A DNA stretch of 64,000 bases, taken from positions 1 through 64,000 of the forward strand of contig ONMU01000008.1 in the NCBI GenBank assembly GCA_900319035.1. Direction: 5' to 3'. The notes beneath the pieces were generated by a model that was not told the origin of the DNA, made no database searches, and saw nothing but the letters and a program-made list of their open reading frames with translations. Made by a program: the position numbers and the translations under genes. Source of the DNA: an uncultured Bacteroidales bacterium (GTDB lineage: Bacteria > Bacteroidota > Bacteroidia > Bacteroidales > Paludibacteraceae). The first letter of the stretch is position 1. Each line of letters opens with the position of its first letter. Shown piece after piece: positions 17,086 to 26,473 of this stretch.

Positions 17086-17340
17086 ATGGCAAATCATAAA
17101 AGCTCTTTGAAGCGTATTCGCCAAACGGCAGCACGCAAAGCACACAACCACTATTACGCTAAAACAACTCGTAACGCTGTGCGCGACCTGCGCAAGACTA
17201 CTGACAAAGCTGCAGCTGCACAAGCTCTGCCTAAAGTAAGCTCGATGCTCGACAAATTGGCTAAACGCCACATCATCCACGTGAACAAAGCTTCTAACCT
17301 CAAGTCGAAGCTCGCACGTATGATCAACAAAATGGCGTAA
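17086..17340 (+). CDS. rpsT: Ribosomal protein bS20
   Basis: An 84-residue basic protein beginning [20 protein letters not shown], with alternating Lys/Arg-rich helices that pack against 16S rRNA in the small subunit. Length and sequence are typical of S20. The gene follows tRNA-Glu by 100 bases within the same transcript. That leader contains a small hairpin, GTCCG (17053-17057) with CGGAC (17063-17067), which might serve autoregulation; this is a guess. A terminator follows at 17361-17392. Confidence 0.97.
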   Translation: MANHKSSLKRIRQTAARKAHNHYYAKTTRNAVRDLRKTTDKAAAAQALPKVSSMLDKLAKRHIIHVNKASNLKSKLARMINKMA

Positions 17341-17360
17341 TACGCACATTAAGGTCAAAC

Positions 17361-17392
17361 GGAAGAATCGCATTGCGGTTCTTCTTTTTTTT
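17361..17392 (+). terminator. Intrinsic terminator after rpsT
   Basis: GAAGAATCG and CGGTTCTTC form a 9-bp stem (with G-T pairs) around a five-base loop, followed by eight T. Confidence 0.85.
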
Positions 17393-17412
17393 GCATATTT
17401 TTGTACGATTAT

Positions 17413-17443
17413 TTTGATATTTCAAAAAAAAGTAGTACCTTTG
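17413..17443 (+). promoter_or_regulatory. Promoter for the AraC-type regulator
   Basis: TTTTG at 17412-17416 and TACCTTTG at 17436-17443. The start codon is 27 bases downstream. Confidence 0.8.
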
Positions 17444-17469
17444 CACCGAATTTTGATACAATCATTAAG

Positions 17470-18315
17470 ATGAACGAGAATAATATCCCTATTGTAGATT
17501 GTCCGTACGGCGATTATATGATCGGCGACGCAAGTGGAAAACTGATGAACGAGTACGGTCGTTACCCGTGTAAAATCAAATGCGGTGTGTACGCTTTGTT
17601 GGTGCGCGGTACAGCTCATGCGACCATCAACGTAACCGAATATGACTTTAAGGCAAATGACATCCTGCTCCTCGAACCGGGCAGTTTTCTGCTCATTCGG
17701 GAGTTCTCGGAAGATGCATTGGTTTATTGGATTGTGTTCGGCAGTAAATTCTTAGAGAAACACACGATCAACAATCGTATGTCCTTGACCTCCCTGCAGC
17801 TTCATTCACCGATCATCAGCGTCAACGATAATCATAAGGAGGTACTCTGCTCAATGTACCAGACCATCGTAGCGGCGCTCAATGCCGAACCCACGATGTT
17901 AGACAGCGAGAAGATGGTACATATCTTCAATCTGCTGCAAACGAGTTACAGCAAATACGCACACGAGCAGGACGAGTACCTCGTCAAGCCTTTAGACCGA
18001 AAGACGGAGATCTATCAGGATTATTGCCAATTAGTGCTGAAACATTATCACGAGTGGCATCACGTGAGCCAATACGCTGACGCTATGCGCCTGACCCTTC
18101 CGCACCTCTGCTCCACCATCAAATCGGTAGGAGAAAGAACGGCAGGTGACATCATCATCGAAGCCATCATCACAGACGCCAAGAGTCAACTCAAAATCAC
18201 TAATCTGCAGATTAAAGAGATTGCATTGAACCTTGGTTTTGACAACGTGGCGTTCTTCAACCGATTCTTCAAGAGCCACGTAGGCGTGACGCCTAAAGCC
18301 TACCGTTTGGCTTAA
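17470..18315 (+). CDS. AraC-family transcriptional regulator
   Basis: A 281-residue regulator starting at ATG 17470. The N-terminal part (residues 1-150) is cupin-like, with LLVRGTAHATINV, DFKANDILLLEPGSFLL and EDALVYWIVFGSKF, and probably senses a small ligand. The C-terminal 100 residues hold the two helix-turn-helix motifs. The second, LQIKEIALNLGFDNVAFFNR followed by FFKSHVGVTPKAYR, fits the AraC/XylS signature closely. It has its own promoter, stands alone, and converges on the C69 dipeptidase gene with 4 bases between stops. The target is unknown. Confidence 0.9.
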   Translation: MNENNIPIVDCPYGDYMIGDASGKLMNEYGRYPCKIKCGVYALLVRGTAHATINVTEYDFKANDILLLEPGSFLLIREFSEDALVYWIVFGSKFLEKHTINNRMSLTSLQLHSPIISVNDNHKEVLCSMYQTIVAALNAEPTMLDSEKMVHIFNLLQTSYSKYAHEQDEYLVKPLDRKTEIYQDYCQLVLKHYHEWHHVSQYADAMRLTLPHLCSTIKSVGERTAGDIIIEAIITDAKSQLKITNLQIKEIALNLGFDNVAFFNRFFKSHVGVTPKAYRLA

Positions 18316-18319
18316 GGCA

Positions 18320-20023
18320 TCACTCGTGGGTTATTTCGGGAGCAACCATACGAAGGAAGGGTTCGGGCAACGGTAAACGGTTCGGACCTGTGGACTGACC
18401 GTACCGGTTGCGCTTGAAATCGCCGTTCTCTTCCTTACGCTCCTGACCGTCGATGAACTTGGTGACGAGATAGATATAGAGTCGTTGCCAATCCTCCACA
18501 AGCGATGTAGCCTGCGAACAGGAATAGTTGGTCAGGAATGCTTTAGCGTCTTCTTCGCTCAACTGAGCTACTCTCTCATCCAATCCCGGAATCTGGGTAT
18601 TGAACTTCTCGTCCCATACTTGCTGTTTCTCGCGGATATGCGGATACATCCGGCTGTACTTGGTGTACGCCCAGTTAGCTACGAGGTTGAACGTCCACCA
18701 TGCACTCGTGTGAGAGAAGGTATAGCTGTCTCCGTTCCCCTCCTGAAAGCACTCCGGTACACGCGTCAGACAACTGTACATCGGCGTGTAGCACGAGCAA
18801 GCAGCATCGTCCACTCCAAACCAGAAGATTCCATAGGGGTTATAACTTCTCATCTGCGAGACAAAAGACCAAGCCGTCTGCTGGGTAGCCGTCGGACGCT
18901 CGTACCAATACTGCAACGTATCCGTGCCGTTCACCGCACACTTGAAGCCCAGACCTCCGTAGCGCAGTTTGCTGTTCCACGGACCGGCATCCGTACCCTG
19001 TGTGATATCCAGCGGCGTGCCTTTATACTCGTCACGCATACATTCTTTGACATCCTGCACGGTTACTTTCTTATTAGGGATGATCCAGAGCGGCATATGT
19101 TCGCCGGCATCCTTACCGTTCGTCTCGCGGAAAGTTTTACCCGTAGCGTAGTCCAAGTACTGATCCATCTCGTCGGAGAAATGACGGAAGAAAGACCATA
19201 CACGTGCTTCGCAGACATACAGACCGCTGAAATCGAAGGGGTTATAAGCTGCTTGGAACGAGAACTCCTCGTCCTTACCGCTGAAATATCCTTTCTCGCG
19301 AGCAAAAGCGATGAGGTCTTTGTCCCACATATAATTACCACGGCAAACACAGTTCAGTTTCTTCTCGATGAGCTTCTGCTGCTTCGCTTGCTTGGCGCTC
19401 ATCTTCACTTTCATATTCACCGGCAGAGTCGTGATACGCGCCTGATTAGCATGCGCTGAAATCGCATTGTCAGGAATACGAACGGCTACCCAGTTTGCGC
19501 CTTTCTTACCCGGACCTTTACCAATGAGATCCATGATCCAAATCTCATTCGGATCACCGATAGAGAAAGACTCTCCTTCGGAGGCATAGCCGTACTCATT
19601 GACGAGCGTAATCATCCAATCAATCGCTTCGCGGGCAGTCTTAGAGCGCTCCAAAGCGATGTAGATAAGACTTCCGTAGTCCACACCCACGGTATCCCAG
19701 AGGGCTTCCCTTCCGCCCCAAGTGGTCTCACCGATAGTGACTTGATGCTCGTTCATATTGCCCACCACGGAATACGTGTGCGCTACTTGAGGAATCGTTC
19801 CCTGCGAACGACCGGTATCCCAGTCTTTGACCTCTCGCACCGCTCCCTCGGGATAATCCGCTGCGGGAGAGAAATGCAGAAATCCGAACATTCCATAGGA
19901 GTCGGCAGCATAGGAGATGATGGTGCTACCATCGGCGGACGCCTCTTTACCGACTAAGAAATTCGTACACGCGAGTACTGTCAACGGCAGTACCAATGCA
20001 ATCATCACTAAAAACTTTCTCAT
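18320..20023 (-). CDS. C69-family dipeptidase
   Basis: A 567-residue exported peptidase of the C69/PepD group of N-terminal nucleophile hydrolases. MRKFLVMIALVLPLTVLA is a signal peptide, and the next residue, C19 of CTNFLVGKEASADGS, is the expected catalytic cysteine exposed by cleavage. Further family motifs are SYAADSYG, QVTIGETTWGGRE, ARTAREAI-like KTAREAIDWM and ARVWSFFRHF. Such enzymes cleave dipeptides, here in the periplasm or at the surface. The ATG overlaps the glycogen synthase stop (ATGA), so the two are translationally coupled. It is the last gene of a five-gene operon. Confidence 0.9.
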   Translation of the reverse strand: MRKFLVMIALVLPLTVLACTNFLVGKEASADGSTIISYAADSYGMFGFLHFSPAADYPEGAVREVKDWDTGRSQGTIPQVAHTYSVVGNMNEHQVTIGETTWGGREALWDTVGVDYGSLIYIALERSKTAREAIDWMITLVNEYGYASEGESFSIGDPNEIWIMDLIGKGPGKKGANWVAVRIPDNAISAHANQARITTLPVNMKVKMSAKQAKQQKLIEKKLNCVCRGNYMWDKDLIAFAREKGYFSGKDEEFSFQAAYNPFDFSGLYVCEARVWSFFRHFSDEMDQYLDYATGKTFRETNGKDAGEHMPLWIIPNKKVTVQDVKECMRDEYKGTPLDITQGTDAGPWNSKLRYGGLGFKCAVNGTDTLQYWYERPTATQQTAWSFVSQMRSYNPYGIFWFGVDDAACSCYTPMYSCLTRVPECFQEGNGDSYTFSHTSAWWTFNLVANWAYTKYSRMYPHIREKQQVWDEKFNTQIPGLDERVAQLSEEDAKAFLTNYSCSQATSLVEDWQRLYIYLVTKFIDGQERKEENGDFKRNRYGQSTGPNRLPLPEPFLRMVAPEITHE

Positions 20024-21582
20024 AACAAAGTGGGGTTTTGAAGTGCAGACATACGTGCATCACGTTTCTTGAGAGCAATCTCATATGCCTGACGGTAGTA
20101 TTTGAAGAAATGTTTCCATTCCGCTTTCTTGGCTACAGCGGCAGCTTCTTTGCGAGCACGCTCTACCTCTTCGGGTGCAAGGTGTGCAAAACGGAGTACA
20201 TCTTCCGCTATCTTCTCAGCCACTTGGTCGTAGTTGGAGTCATTACGCTCAATCACATCGACACCAAAACGCTCTTTCTGCTGAGCCGCCCAAGCTCCGA
20301 AACCTGCCAACGAGGTCGTGATCGTCGGCACATGGAACGCACAGGACTCCAACGGAGTATACCCCCAAGGCTCATAGTAAGAGGGGAAGACCGTGATATC
20401 CAAACCGATCAGCAGGTCGTAATAGGTCTTACCGAAAAGAGGATCGTGACCGTCCAGATAATACGGTGCGAAGACCGCAGATACCTTGCCTTTACGGGTC
20501 GGAGTTCTATCTAAATAAGGCACCATCACAAAGATTACTATCTCCCGTTCGGGCTGACGGCTCTGATGGATCTTCTGCGCCAACTTATCCATCGCCGACG
20601 CAAAGACATCTATACCTTTGTTTTTCATCTCCAGACGACCGGAAATACCGATGAAGAGTGCATCTTCCGAAATCTTATCGTTCAATAAGCCCTCTGCTAC
20701 TCTATGCAGCACCTCACGAGCCTCAGCACGTTTCTTATCGAAGGCTTTGCCTTTGGGCACAAAAGTCGGTTCGAAACCGTTCAGCGTCTCCACATCTACC
20801 GGCTTATCGAGCAGCTGAGCACACTCACGGGCAGTAATCGGGCTGACCGTCGTGAAGCAGTCCGCATGGTGCGCAGCCTGTTTCTCCACCGAGTGCTTGG
20901 AAACCATATTCAGTTCATACGCCATCTGGTCTCCGTTATACGCCTCGAAATAGTCGTAGAGCGGTTTGCCGTTTCCTGCGATGGAACGACCGATACCCGT
21001 AGCGTGAGTTGTAAAGAGCGTAGCTATCTCGGGGCAATGATCCTGCAAATAGAAGATCGAGAACGCCGTCTGCCACTCGTTTGCGTGCGCACAGAAATTG
21101 AGTTTTTTGCCTTTACCCCTCGCTTTCGAGCGATTTTTCTCTACCAAGAAGCGATAGAGACTCTCCATCACCATTCCTGCTGCACAGCCGAACAGACAAG
21201 ACTCGTCATAGTCGCCGTACGCCGCATGGCTCTGCACTTGGAACTTATTCCAAGCCCAGCCGTATATCTCGTCCTTCTGCGACCAGAGCGCATCGAACTT
21301 AAGCAGGATAGCGATCGGCTCACCCGGCACCATCCATCGTCCTACACGAACAGGGATATTGGTCACCTGAATCTTCTGATTAGCCACCAGCCAATCTTTG
21401 AGAAGCGTCTTGTCTTCCTTAAAGTATATATCACTGTGGTCACCGAAATCAGGACCGAAAAAGAACACTTGATCCGGGTGCTCCGCCTGCATAGAGGCTG
21501 CACGCGTACTGAGAACGGCATAGATTCCGCCTACACGGTTGCACACTTCCCACGATGTTTCGAAAATGTAATCTGGTTGCAT
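20020..21582 (-). CDS. Glycogen synthase (GT3-like)
   Basis: A 520-residue glycosyltransferase, taking the ATG at 21582, one base after the upstream stop, because MQPDYIFETSWEVCNRVGGI is the normal start of Bacteroidota glycogen/starch synthases; an ATG two codons into a 7-codon extension overlaps the neighbour. The GGIYAVLSTRA loop binds the nucleotide sugar. The C-terminal GT-B half has LFIGISGRLEMKNKGIDVFA and the conserved PSYYEPWGYTPLESCAF motif, with the catalytic glutamate. It resembles the eukaryote-like GT3 type rather than GlgA. It elongates alpha-1,4-glucan in the cytoplasm. No other glycogen gene is nearby. Confidence 0.9.
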   Translation of the reverse strand: MQPDYIFETSWEVCNRVGGIYAVLSTRAASMQAEHPDQVFFFGPDFGDHSDIYFKEDKTLLKDWLVANQKIQVTNIPVRVGRWMVPGEPIAILLKFDALWSQKDEIYGWAWNKFQVQSHAAYGDYDESCLFGCAAGMVMESLYRFLVEKNRSKARGKGKKLNFCAHANEWQTAFSIFYLQDHCPEIATLFTTHATGIGRSIAGNGKPLYDYFEAYNGDQMAYELNMVSKHSVEKQAAHHADCFTTVSPITARECAQLLDKPVDVETLNGFEPTFVPKGKAFDKKRAEAREVLHRVAEGLLNDKISEDALFIGISGRLEMKNKGIDVFASAMDKLAQKIHQSRQPEREIVIFVMVPYLDRTPTRKGKVSAVFAPYYLDGHDPLFGKTYYDLLIGLDITVFPSYYEPWGYTPLESCAFHVPTITTSLAGFGAWAAQQKERFGVDVIERNDSNYDQVAEKIAEDVLRFAHLAPEEVERARKEAAAVAKKAEWKHFFKYYRQAYEIALKKRDARMSALQNPTLL

Positions 21583-21583
21583 A

Positions 21584-22609
21584 TTATTTAGGGTCATAAT
21601 CAACGGCGAGTTTGGAAACGCCGGTGAGGTTATTTAACTGCTGAGGAGTTGTAATAAACTTGTTATTATCCGATCCGATGAAAGGCATATACCATACACC
21701 CGTCGGAGTGGCCCAATAAATACGGTTATCCTTGGTGTCCAGCGTCATCGCCAAACAGTCGGCATCATCGATCTGCACGCGGTACGAACCATCCAAATTG
21801 GAGATCCAAAGACCGTCTTCGCGGTAGTACAACTTACGGCTTGCAATATGGAAGCCCTTAATACCGGGATAGTCCTCCGCCAATTCCGAGAGACGCACCA
21901 GATAGCCGTTATACTCTTGCAAAGTATCCTGCTCCCTATGCAAGAGCATCGTATCCGTGGTGGGTTTATACATCTCTGCCCGATCACCGAAAATACGCTG
22001 ACGGTAGTCCTGTTCGGGGGTACGGATGAGCAAGGAGTGAGTGGCTTGATCCGAGACGATATACGTATTCTTGATCACGGTAGTGACTCCGTTCATCGTC
22101 ACCGTCAGCCATACAGGTGCTTCGTCCGTCTCCTGCGTAAAATAGAGATGCAAAGTGCTGTTTTTCATCGTAGTATCCTTCACTACCGCATAGTTCGTAT
22201 TGAGCGGCAAGGTCCATTGATAATCCACGTCGTAGTTATAGGGATTATACACCTGTGCTGTAAACGTATAGTCCTTGTACACCACCAGATCCGAGTCCGA
22301 GCACGTGAAAGTCGGCACAGTATCGTGAATCGTAATACTCTTGGAGACAGTCCATTTCTTTTTCTTATCTACCTTGAGCGTGATGGTATACGTACCGGGA
22401 TTACGATAGGTGTGGGTCGGCGATTTGAGCGCCACGGACGCACCGTCACCAAACGTCCACTCCCATTCCTCACCGGAAGAGGAGTGGTTGGAGAAATACA
22501 CCGTCTGACCCGCACGAGGCTGGGCAGGAGAATAGGTAAAATCCACGTGGTTCTTCTTACACGCAATCAGCGCGCAACAAATGGTCAATAATATGTATAT
22601 TTTTCTCAT
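21584..22609 (-). CDS. PKD-domain lipoprotein
   Basis: A 341-residue lipoprotein starting at ATG 22609 (MRKIYILLTICCALIACKK), with the acylated cysteine at about residue 17. A PKD domain follows at about 22-100: FSNHSSSGEEWEWTFGDGAS and SPTHTYRNPGTYTITLKV are its signature. The C-terminal half has strands with YREDGLWISNLDGSYRVQI and DTKDNRIYWATPTGVWYMPF, resembling beta-propeller repeats of the YWTD/DNA-binding-like type. It is probably a surface or outer-membrane binding protein of unknown ligand. The start overlaps the end of miaA by about 50 bases and its stop is one base from the glycogen synthase start, so it lies inside the operon. Confidence 0.8.
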   Translation of the reverse strand: MRKIYILLTICCALIACKKNHVDFTYSPAQPRAGQTVYFSNHSSSGEEWEWTFGDGASVALKSPTHTYRNPGTYTITLKVDKKKKWTVSKSITIHDTVPTFTCSDSDLVVYKDYTFTAQVYNPYNYDVDYQWTLPLNTNYAVVKDTTMKNSTLHLYFTQETDEAPVWLTVTMNGVTTVIKNTYIVSDQATHSLLIRTPEQDYRQRIFGDRAEMYKPTTDTMLLHREQDTLQEYNGYLVRLSELAEDYPGIKGFHIASRKLYYREDGLWISNLDGSYRVQIDDADCLAMTLDTKDNRIYWATPTGVWYMPFIGSDNNKFITTPQQLNNLTGVSKLAVDYDPK

Positions 22610-23483
22610 AATCATCGTTGGCTTTCAGCCAGTGAATATCTTGGTCACGCCTGAACCAAGTCATCTGACGCTTGGCATAATGACGTGTGTTTTGCTGTAT
22701 CAGTTCAATCGCCCTGTTCAGATCGTATTCTCCATCGAAACAGGAGAATAACTCTCGGTACCCGACCGTCTGCAGGCTATTCAGGTGCCTCTTGGGATAA
22801 ACCGACCTCGCTTCCTCCACCAACCCTTCCTCTATCATCTGCAACACGCGGCGGTTGATGCGGTCATACAACTCTTCGCGGGGACGCTCCAAAGCCACCT
22901 TAACAATCCGAAAAGGACGCTGTACTCGGGTGTTAGTGCGAAGCGAGGAATAGGGTTTGCCGGTTGTCAGGCTCAGTTCCACGCAATGCGCCAAACGGGC
23001 AGGATTCTGCTGATCCACCTCTTCCCAGTAGTTCGGATCAAGGCGCTGCACTTCCGTCTGAAGCCAAGTCAAACCGTGCTTCTCATACGACTCCTGTACG
23101 CTGCGACGGATAGCCGCCGGTACCGCAGGCAACTCATCGAGTCCGTAGCAGACTGCGTCAGCATAGAGCATCGATCCTCCGGTCATAACGACGACCTCAT
23201 GCGTCCGGAATAAATCCTCCAATACCCGCAAGGCATCTCGCTCGTACTGCCCGGCATTGTAGTCTTCCTCCAACTCCCTCGTAGCGATGAAATAGTGCTT
23301 CACGCGCGATAACTCATCCTTAGTAGGCGCCGCCGTACCGATAGGAATGGACTTAAACACCTGACGGCTGTCACAATTGAGTATGGGACACCCGTAGTGC
23401 TCCGCTACTCGTAGCGACAGTTCGGTCTTGCCTACACCCGTAGGACCGAGGATCAGAACAAGTGTCTTAGAACATTGTTCCAT
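22557..23483 (-). CDS. miaA: tRNA dimethylallyltransferase MiaA
   Basis: A 308-residue enzyme that adds the isopentenyl group to A37 of tRNAs reading UNN codons. The start at ATG 23483 gives MEQCSKTLVLILGPTGVGKT with the P-loop GPTGVGKT directly at the N-terminus. CDSRQVFKSIPIGTAAPT and HYFIATRELEEDYNAGQYER are family motifs, and QQNTRHYAKRQMTWFRRD is the C-terminal tRNA-contact motif. It overlaps the upstream gene by 17 bases and the downstream lipoprotein by 53. miaB, which acts next on the same base, lies at 27269-28624. Confidence 0.95.
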   Translation of the reverse strand: MEQCSKTLVLILGPTGVGKTELSLRVAEHYGCPILNCDSRQVFKSIPIGTAAPTKDELSRVKHYFIATRELEEDYNAGQYERDALRVLEDLFRTHEVVVMTGGSMLYADAVCYGLDELPAVPAAIRRSVQESYEKHGLTWLQTEVQRLDPNYWEEVDQQNPARLAHCVELSLTTGKPYSSLRTNTRVQRPFRIVKVALERPREELYDRINRRVLQMIEEGLVEEARSVYPKRHLNSLQTVGYRELFSCFDGEYDLNRAIELIQQNTRHYAKRQMTWFRRDQDIHWLKANDDYEKNIHIIDHLLRADCV

Positions 23484-24018
23484 CGTCAAAACTGAGGTCT
23501 TGGAAGCCTTCTGCGTCAATATCACCCAGATCGTACTCGTCCTTAAACTCGTCGTCAAACATGAAATCGTCGTTTCCTCCCTTACCTCCTACAGCCGCTA
23601 ACGGATCTTCGGACTTGAGTTGCTTAGGTGCTTTACCCTTGGACTCCACGCACTCTACTCCGTTCATCGTACCGGCCTTGATCTCCTTGAGCGAACCAAA
23701 GAAATAACGCTCAAACATCGGATCAAACACATAGATCAGACGCTGACCCTGCTCCTCAATGAGATCACTCAAGCGAGTATCACTCATCACCATATTGTCA
23801 TACTCAAAGTTCTTATCCATCTCTACGAGCGTCACTTCCTGACCCTTCTCCCAATCCTCATTGCAAAGGAAGAAAGAGGTCATTTGATCGTCCGGATAAC
23901 CGACGGATTTGAGTATTGCCTCATGCAACTCAAGAAACGTGGCATCAGAGTCCGCTTCAAACACACGGCGGAAAGCAGGATCGCCTTCCTCACACGAAAA
24001 AGTAAATCTAAATATCAT
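23467..24018 (-). CDS. pRiA4b ORF-3-like family protein
   Basis: A 183-residue acidic protein whose first 120 residues follow the plasmid pRiA4b ORF-3-like pattern (FRFTFSCEEGDPAFRRVFEA, LHEAILKSVGYPDDQMTSFF, LIYVFDPMFERYFFGSL). The tail is strongly acidic (FMFDDEFKDEYDLGDIDAEG) and probably disordered. The family name derives from a plasmid gene, but here the gene opens a housekeeping operon before miaA. Nothing marks it as mobile. Function unknown. It has its own divergent promoter. Confidence 0.8.
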   Translation of the reverse strand: MIFRFTFSCEEGDPAFRRVFEADSDATFLELHEAILKSVGYPDDQMTSFFLCNEDWEKGQEVTLVEMDKNFEYDNMVMSDTRLSDLIEEQGQRLIYVFDPMFERYFFGSLKEIKAGTMNGVECVESKGKAPKQLKSEDPLAAVGGKGGNDDFMFDDEFKDEYDLGDIDAEGFQDLSFDDGTMF

Positions 24019-24069
24019 ATTTCAACGTATTTATCCTTGACCATTAACCATATTTTAATAAATCGGCTA

Positions 24070-24097
24070 CAAAGGTACAACTTTTTTCTGAAATATA
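24070..24097 (-). promoter_or_regulatory. Promoter of the miaA operon
   Basis: Minus-strand TACCTTTG at 24077-24070 with TTTG-like TTTGTATA upstream. It is divergent from the psuK promoter about 45 bases away. Confidence 0.75.
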
Positions 24098-24116
24098 CAA
24101 ATAAAATGCATAAAAA

Positions 24117-24148
24117 TTTGCGTATGTACGAATTTTGTTGTACCTTTG
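24117..24148 (+). promoter_or_regulatory. Promoter for psuK-psuG
   Basis: TTTG at 24117-24120, 20 bases, then TACCTTTG at 24141-24148. The psuK start is 25 bases further on. Confidence 0.85.
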
Positions 24149-24172
24149 CAGCATCATTAGGTAAATACTATC

Positions 24173-25069
24173 ATGGATACACTAATTTCTATCATCGGAG
24201 GGGCTAACATGGACATGTCCGCAACGCTCAACGGCGCATTCATTGCAGCGGACTCCAACCCCGGGCACATCGAAGTCGGCTATGGGGGCGTAGCGCGTAA
24301 TATCGCCCATAACTTGGCGCTACTCGGTGCACGTACTCAGTTACTGACCGTTTTTGGAGGTGACCTCTTCGGAGGATTGATGCACGACTACTGCAAGCAA
24401 CAGGGTATAGACGTACATCTGTCCGAACGCGAGTCTTCGCAACGAAGCGGTATTTATCTCTGCCTGCATAATCAGGGAGGAGAGATGATTGCAGCCGTAG
24501 CAGACACAGAAGCAATCCGCCTGATCACACCCGAATGGCTTGCCAAACGAATCGGAGAAATCAATATGTCCGAGTTCATCGTAGCGGACACCAACGTCAC
24601 CGAGGATTCTATCCGTTGGTTGATGGAGAACGTGACTGCTCCGCTGTTCATTGACGGAGTAAGTAGCACCAAAGCCCATCGTGTGGTCAATGCACTCCGT
24701 AAATGCAAACTGCCCTATCTCCATACGCTCAAGCTCAATCTCAAAGAAGCTTTAGCAGTCACCGAGACTGCCACCTACAGCGAAGCGGCTCAACAACTGC
24801 TCGACCTCGGTGTGGCACATGTGTATATCACGCTTGGAGCGGAGGGTGTATATTGCCGCAACGCAGCGGAAGAATGGCTTTTTCCTCCACTGCCCTGCGA
24901 GATAGTCAACACTACCGGTGCAGGAGACGCGTTCCTCGCCGGGGTCGTCTTCGCTCATGCCAAGGGAATCAGTTTCCCGCAAACGGCGCAATACGGTCTG
25001 ATGGCAGCTCGCACCTCACTCATGAGCCCCAAAGCCGTGAACCCCGATATTGCGAACATATTACTATAA
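24173..25069 (+). CDS. psuK: Pseudouridine kinase (PfkB family)
   Basis: A 298-residue PfkB-type sugar kinase. The N-terminus ISIIGGANMDM and VGYGGVARNIAHNLALLG are the substrate-binding glycine motifs. NTTGAGDAFLAGVVFA is the PfkB signature 2, with the catalytic Asp of GAGD. PsuK phosphorylates pseudouridine to pseudouridine 5'-phosphate in the cytoplasm. The specific call rests on psuG lying 9 bases downstream, because these two form the known pseudouridine breakdown pair. By sequence alone another nucleoside or sugar kinase is possible. Confidence 0.88.
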   Translation: MDTLISIIGGANMDMSATLNGAFIAADSNPGHIEVGYGGVARNIAHNLALLGARTQLLTVFGGDLFGGLMHDYCKQQGIDVHLSERESSQRSGIYLCLHNQGGEMIAAVADTEAIRLITPEWLAKRIGEINMSEFIVADTNVTEDSIRWLMENVTAPLFIDGVSSTKAHRVVNALRKCKLPYLHTLKLNLKEALAVTETATYSEAAQQLLDLGVAHVYITLGAEGVYCRNAAEEWLFPPLPCEIVNTTGAGDAFLAGVVFAHAKGISFPQTAQYGLMAARTSLMSPKAVNPDIANILL

Positions 25070-25078
25070 AAAAAGATC

Positions 25079-26005
25079 ATGAATAATATGAAAAATCCAT
25101 ATTTGAGCTTATCGCCGGAAGTAGCGAAAGCATTGGAAGAGGGCAAGCCTGTCGTTGCCCTTGAGTCAACCATCATCAGTCACGGAATGCCTTATCCGCA
25201 GAACGTGGAGACGGCGTTGCGCGTGGAGCAGACGATTCGGGATAACGGAGCCGTTCCGGCTACTATCGCTATCATCGGCGGCAAAATGAAAGCCGGTTGT
25301 ACCAAAGAGGAAATTGAATATTTGGGTAAGAAAGGTCAGGCTGTCATCAAAGCGTCCCGTCGCGACCTCCCTGTACTCTTGGCGCGCGGTGAAGACGGAG
25401 CTACCACCGTGACCACCACGATGATCATTGCTTCTTTAGCAGGCATCAAAGTGTTTGCTACCGGCGGCATCGGAGGCGTACACCGCGGAGCTCAGCAAAC
25501 CTTCGACATCTCTGCCGACTTGGAGGAACTCGCACAAACCCAAGTCATGGTCATCTGCGCCGGAGCTAAGTCCATCTTGGATCTGGGTTTGACGCTCGAA
25601 TATCTGGAGACAAAAGGCGTACCCGTCATCGGTTATGGAACAGACGAACTGCCGGCTTTCTACACCCGTCACAGCGGTTTTGGCGTGGACTACCGCATTG
25701 ATACACCGGAAGAATTAGCTGCCGCTTTCCAAGCTAAGATAGCCTGCGGACTGAAAGGCGGAATGCTGGTCACTAACCCTATTCCGGAGGAATACTCCAT
25801 GGACGCGGATGTCATCAATGCCGCTATCGAGAAAGCACTCTCAGAAGCCGACAAAAAAGGCGTGCATGGTAAACAATGCACACCTTTCTTATTAGCCAAA
25901 GTGAAAGATCTCACCGGCGGAGACAGCCTTGCAGCCAATATCCAGCTCGTGCTCAATAATGCACGCCTTGCTGCCTTGACTGCCGTAGCCCTCTCTAAAC
26001 ACTAA
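25079..26005 (+). CDS. psuG: Pseudouridine-5'-phosphate glycosidase
   Basis: A 308-residue enzyme that splits pseudouridine 5'-phosphate into uracil and ribose 5-phosphate. Family motifs are clear: [18 protein letters not shown] with the catalytic Glu, [29 protein letters not shown], and [19 protein letters not shown] with the Schiff-base lysine of [16 protein letters not shown] is also conserved. A second ATG three codons in is an alternative start. The pair with psuK feeds uracil and ribose 5-phosphate to central metabolism. No dedicated transporter is seen here. Confidence 0.95.
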   Translation: MNNMKNPYLSLSPEVAKALEEGKPVVALESTIISHGMPYPQNVETALRVEQTIRDNGAVPATIAIIGGKMKAGCTKEEIEYLGKKGQAVIKASRRDLPVLLARGEDGATTVTTTMIIASLAGIKVFATGGIGGVHRGAQQTFDISADLEELAQTQVMVICAGAKSILDLGLTLEYLETKGVPVIGYGTDELPAFYTRHSGFGVDYRIDTPEELAAAFQAKIACGLKGGMLVTNPIPEEYSMDADVINAAIEKALSEADKKGVHGKQCTPFLLAKVKDLTGGDSLAANIQLVLNNARLAALTAVALSKH

Positions 26006-26022
26006 ACACTAAACACTAAACT

Positions 26023-26430
26023 CTAAACTTTCTCTACTGCCTCGGCGATAGAGTTGGCAATGATTGCCATCTCTTCTGCCGGGAGTGAGAGTTTGGGATT
26101 GGTAAAGAGCATATCTTTCTCCGAGTTCATCGGAACGAGATGGATATGCACATGATTGACCTCCATGCCCAATACTGCTACGCCTACACGTTTGCATCCT
26201 GTAGCCGCTTTGAGACCCTTCGCAACGCGTTTGGCAAAACGCATCAGACTCTCGTACTGTTCGTCCGTCAGGTCAAAGAGATAATCGCTCTCCGGTTCCG
26301 GTAGTTTCGGGATAACCAATGTATGTCCCTTCACCAACGGATTGATATCCAAGAACGCATAATTTTTCTCATCCTCTGCTACTTTGTAGCTCGGGATCTC
26401 GCCTTTGATGATTTTCGTAAAGATAGTCAT
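26023..26430 (-). CDS. HIT-family protein
   Basis: A 135-residue nucleotide-binding protein of the HIT superfamily, beginning MTIFTKIIKGEIPSYKVAED, with the histidine triad in NHVHIHLVPM near residue 97. Such HINT-type proteins hydrolyse AMP-linked substrates. Length and motif spacing are normal. It converges on psuG and lies 43 bases downstream of greA on the same strand, probably in one unit. The short spacer on each side is made of repeated words (CTAAACA on the psuG side, ATTTACGATT on the greA side). Confidence 0.92.
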   Translation of the reverse strand: MTIFTKIIKGEIPSYKVAEDEKNYAFLDINPLVKGHTLVIPKLPEPESDYLFDLTDEQYESLMRFAKRVAKGLKAATGCKRVGVAVLGMEVNHVHIHLVPMNSEKDMLFTNPKLSLPAEEMAIIANSIAEAVEKV

Positions 26431-26473
26431 GCCATTTACGATTTAGTCATTTACCAATTACGATTCATAGAGA

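Noticed and set aside
23467..24018. Plasmid or transposon gene, from the pRiA4b/IS1096 family name
   Set aside because: It overlaps miaA, heads a housekeeping operon and has no inverted repeats or transposase beside it.
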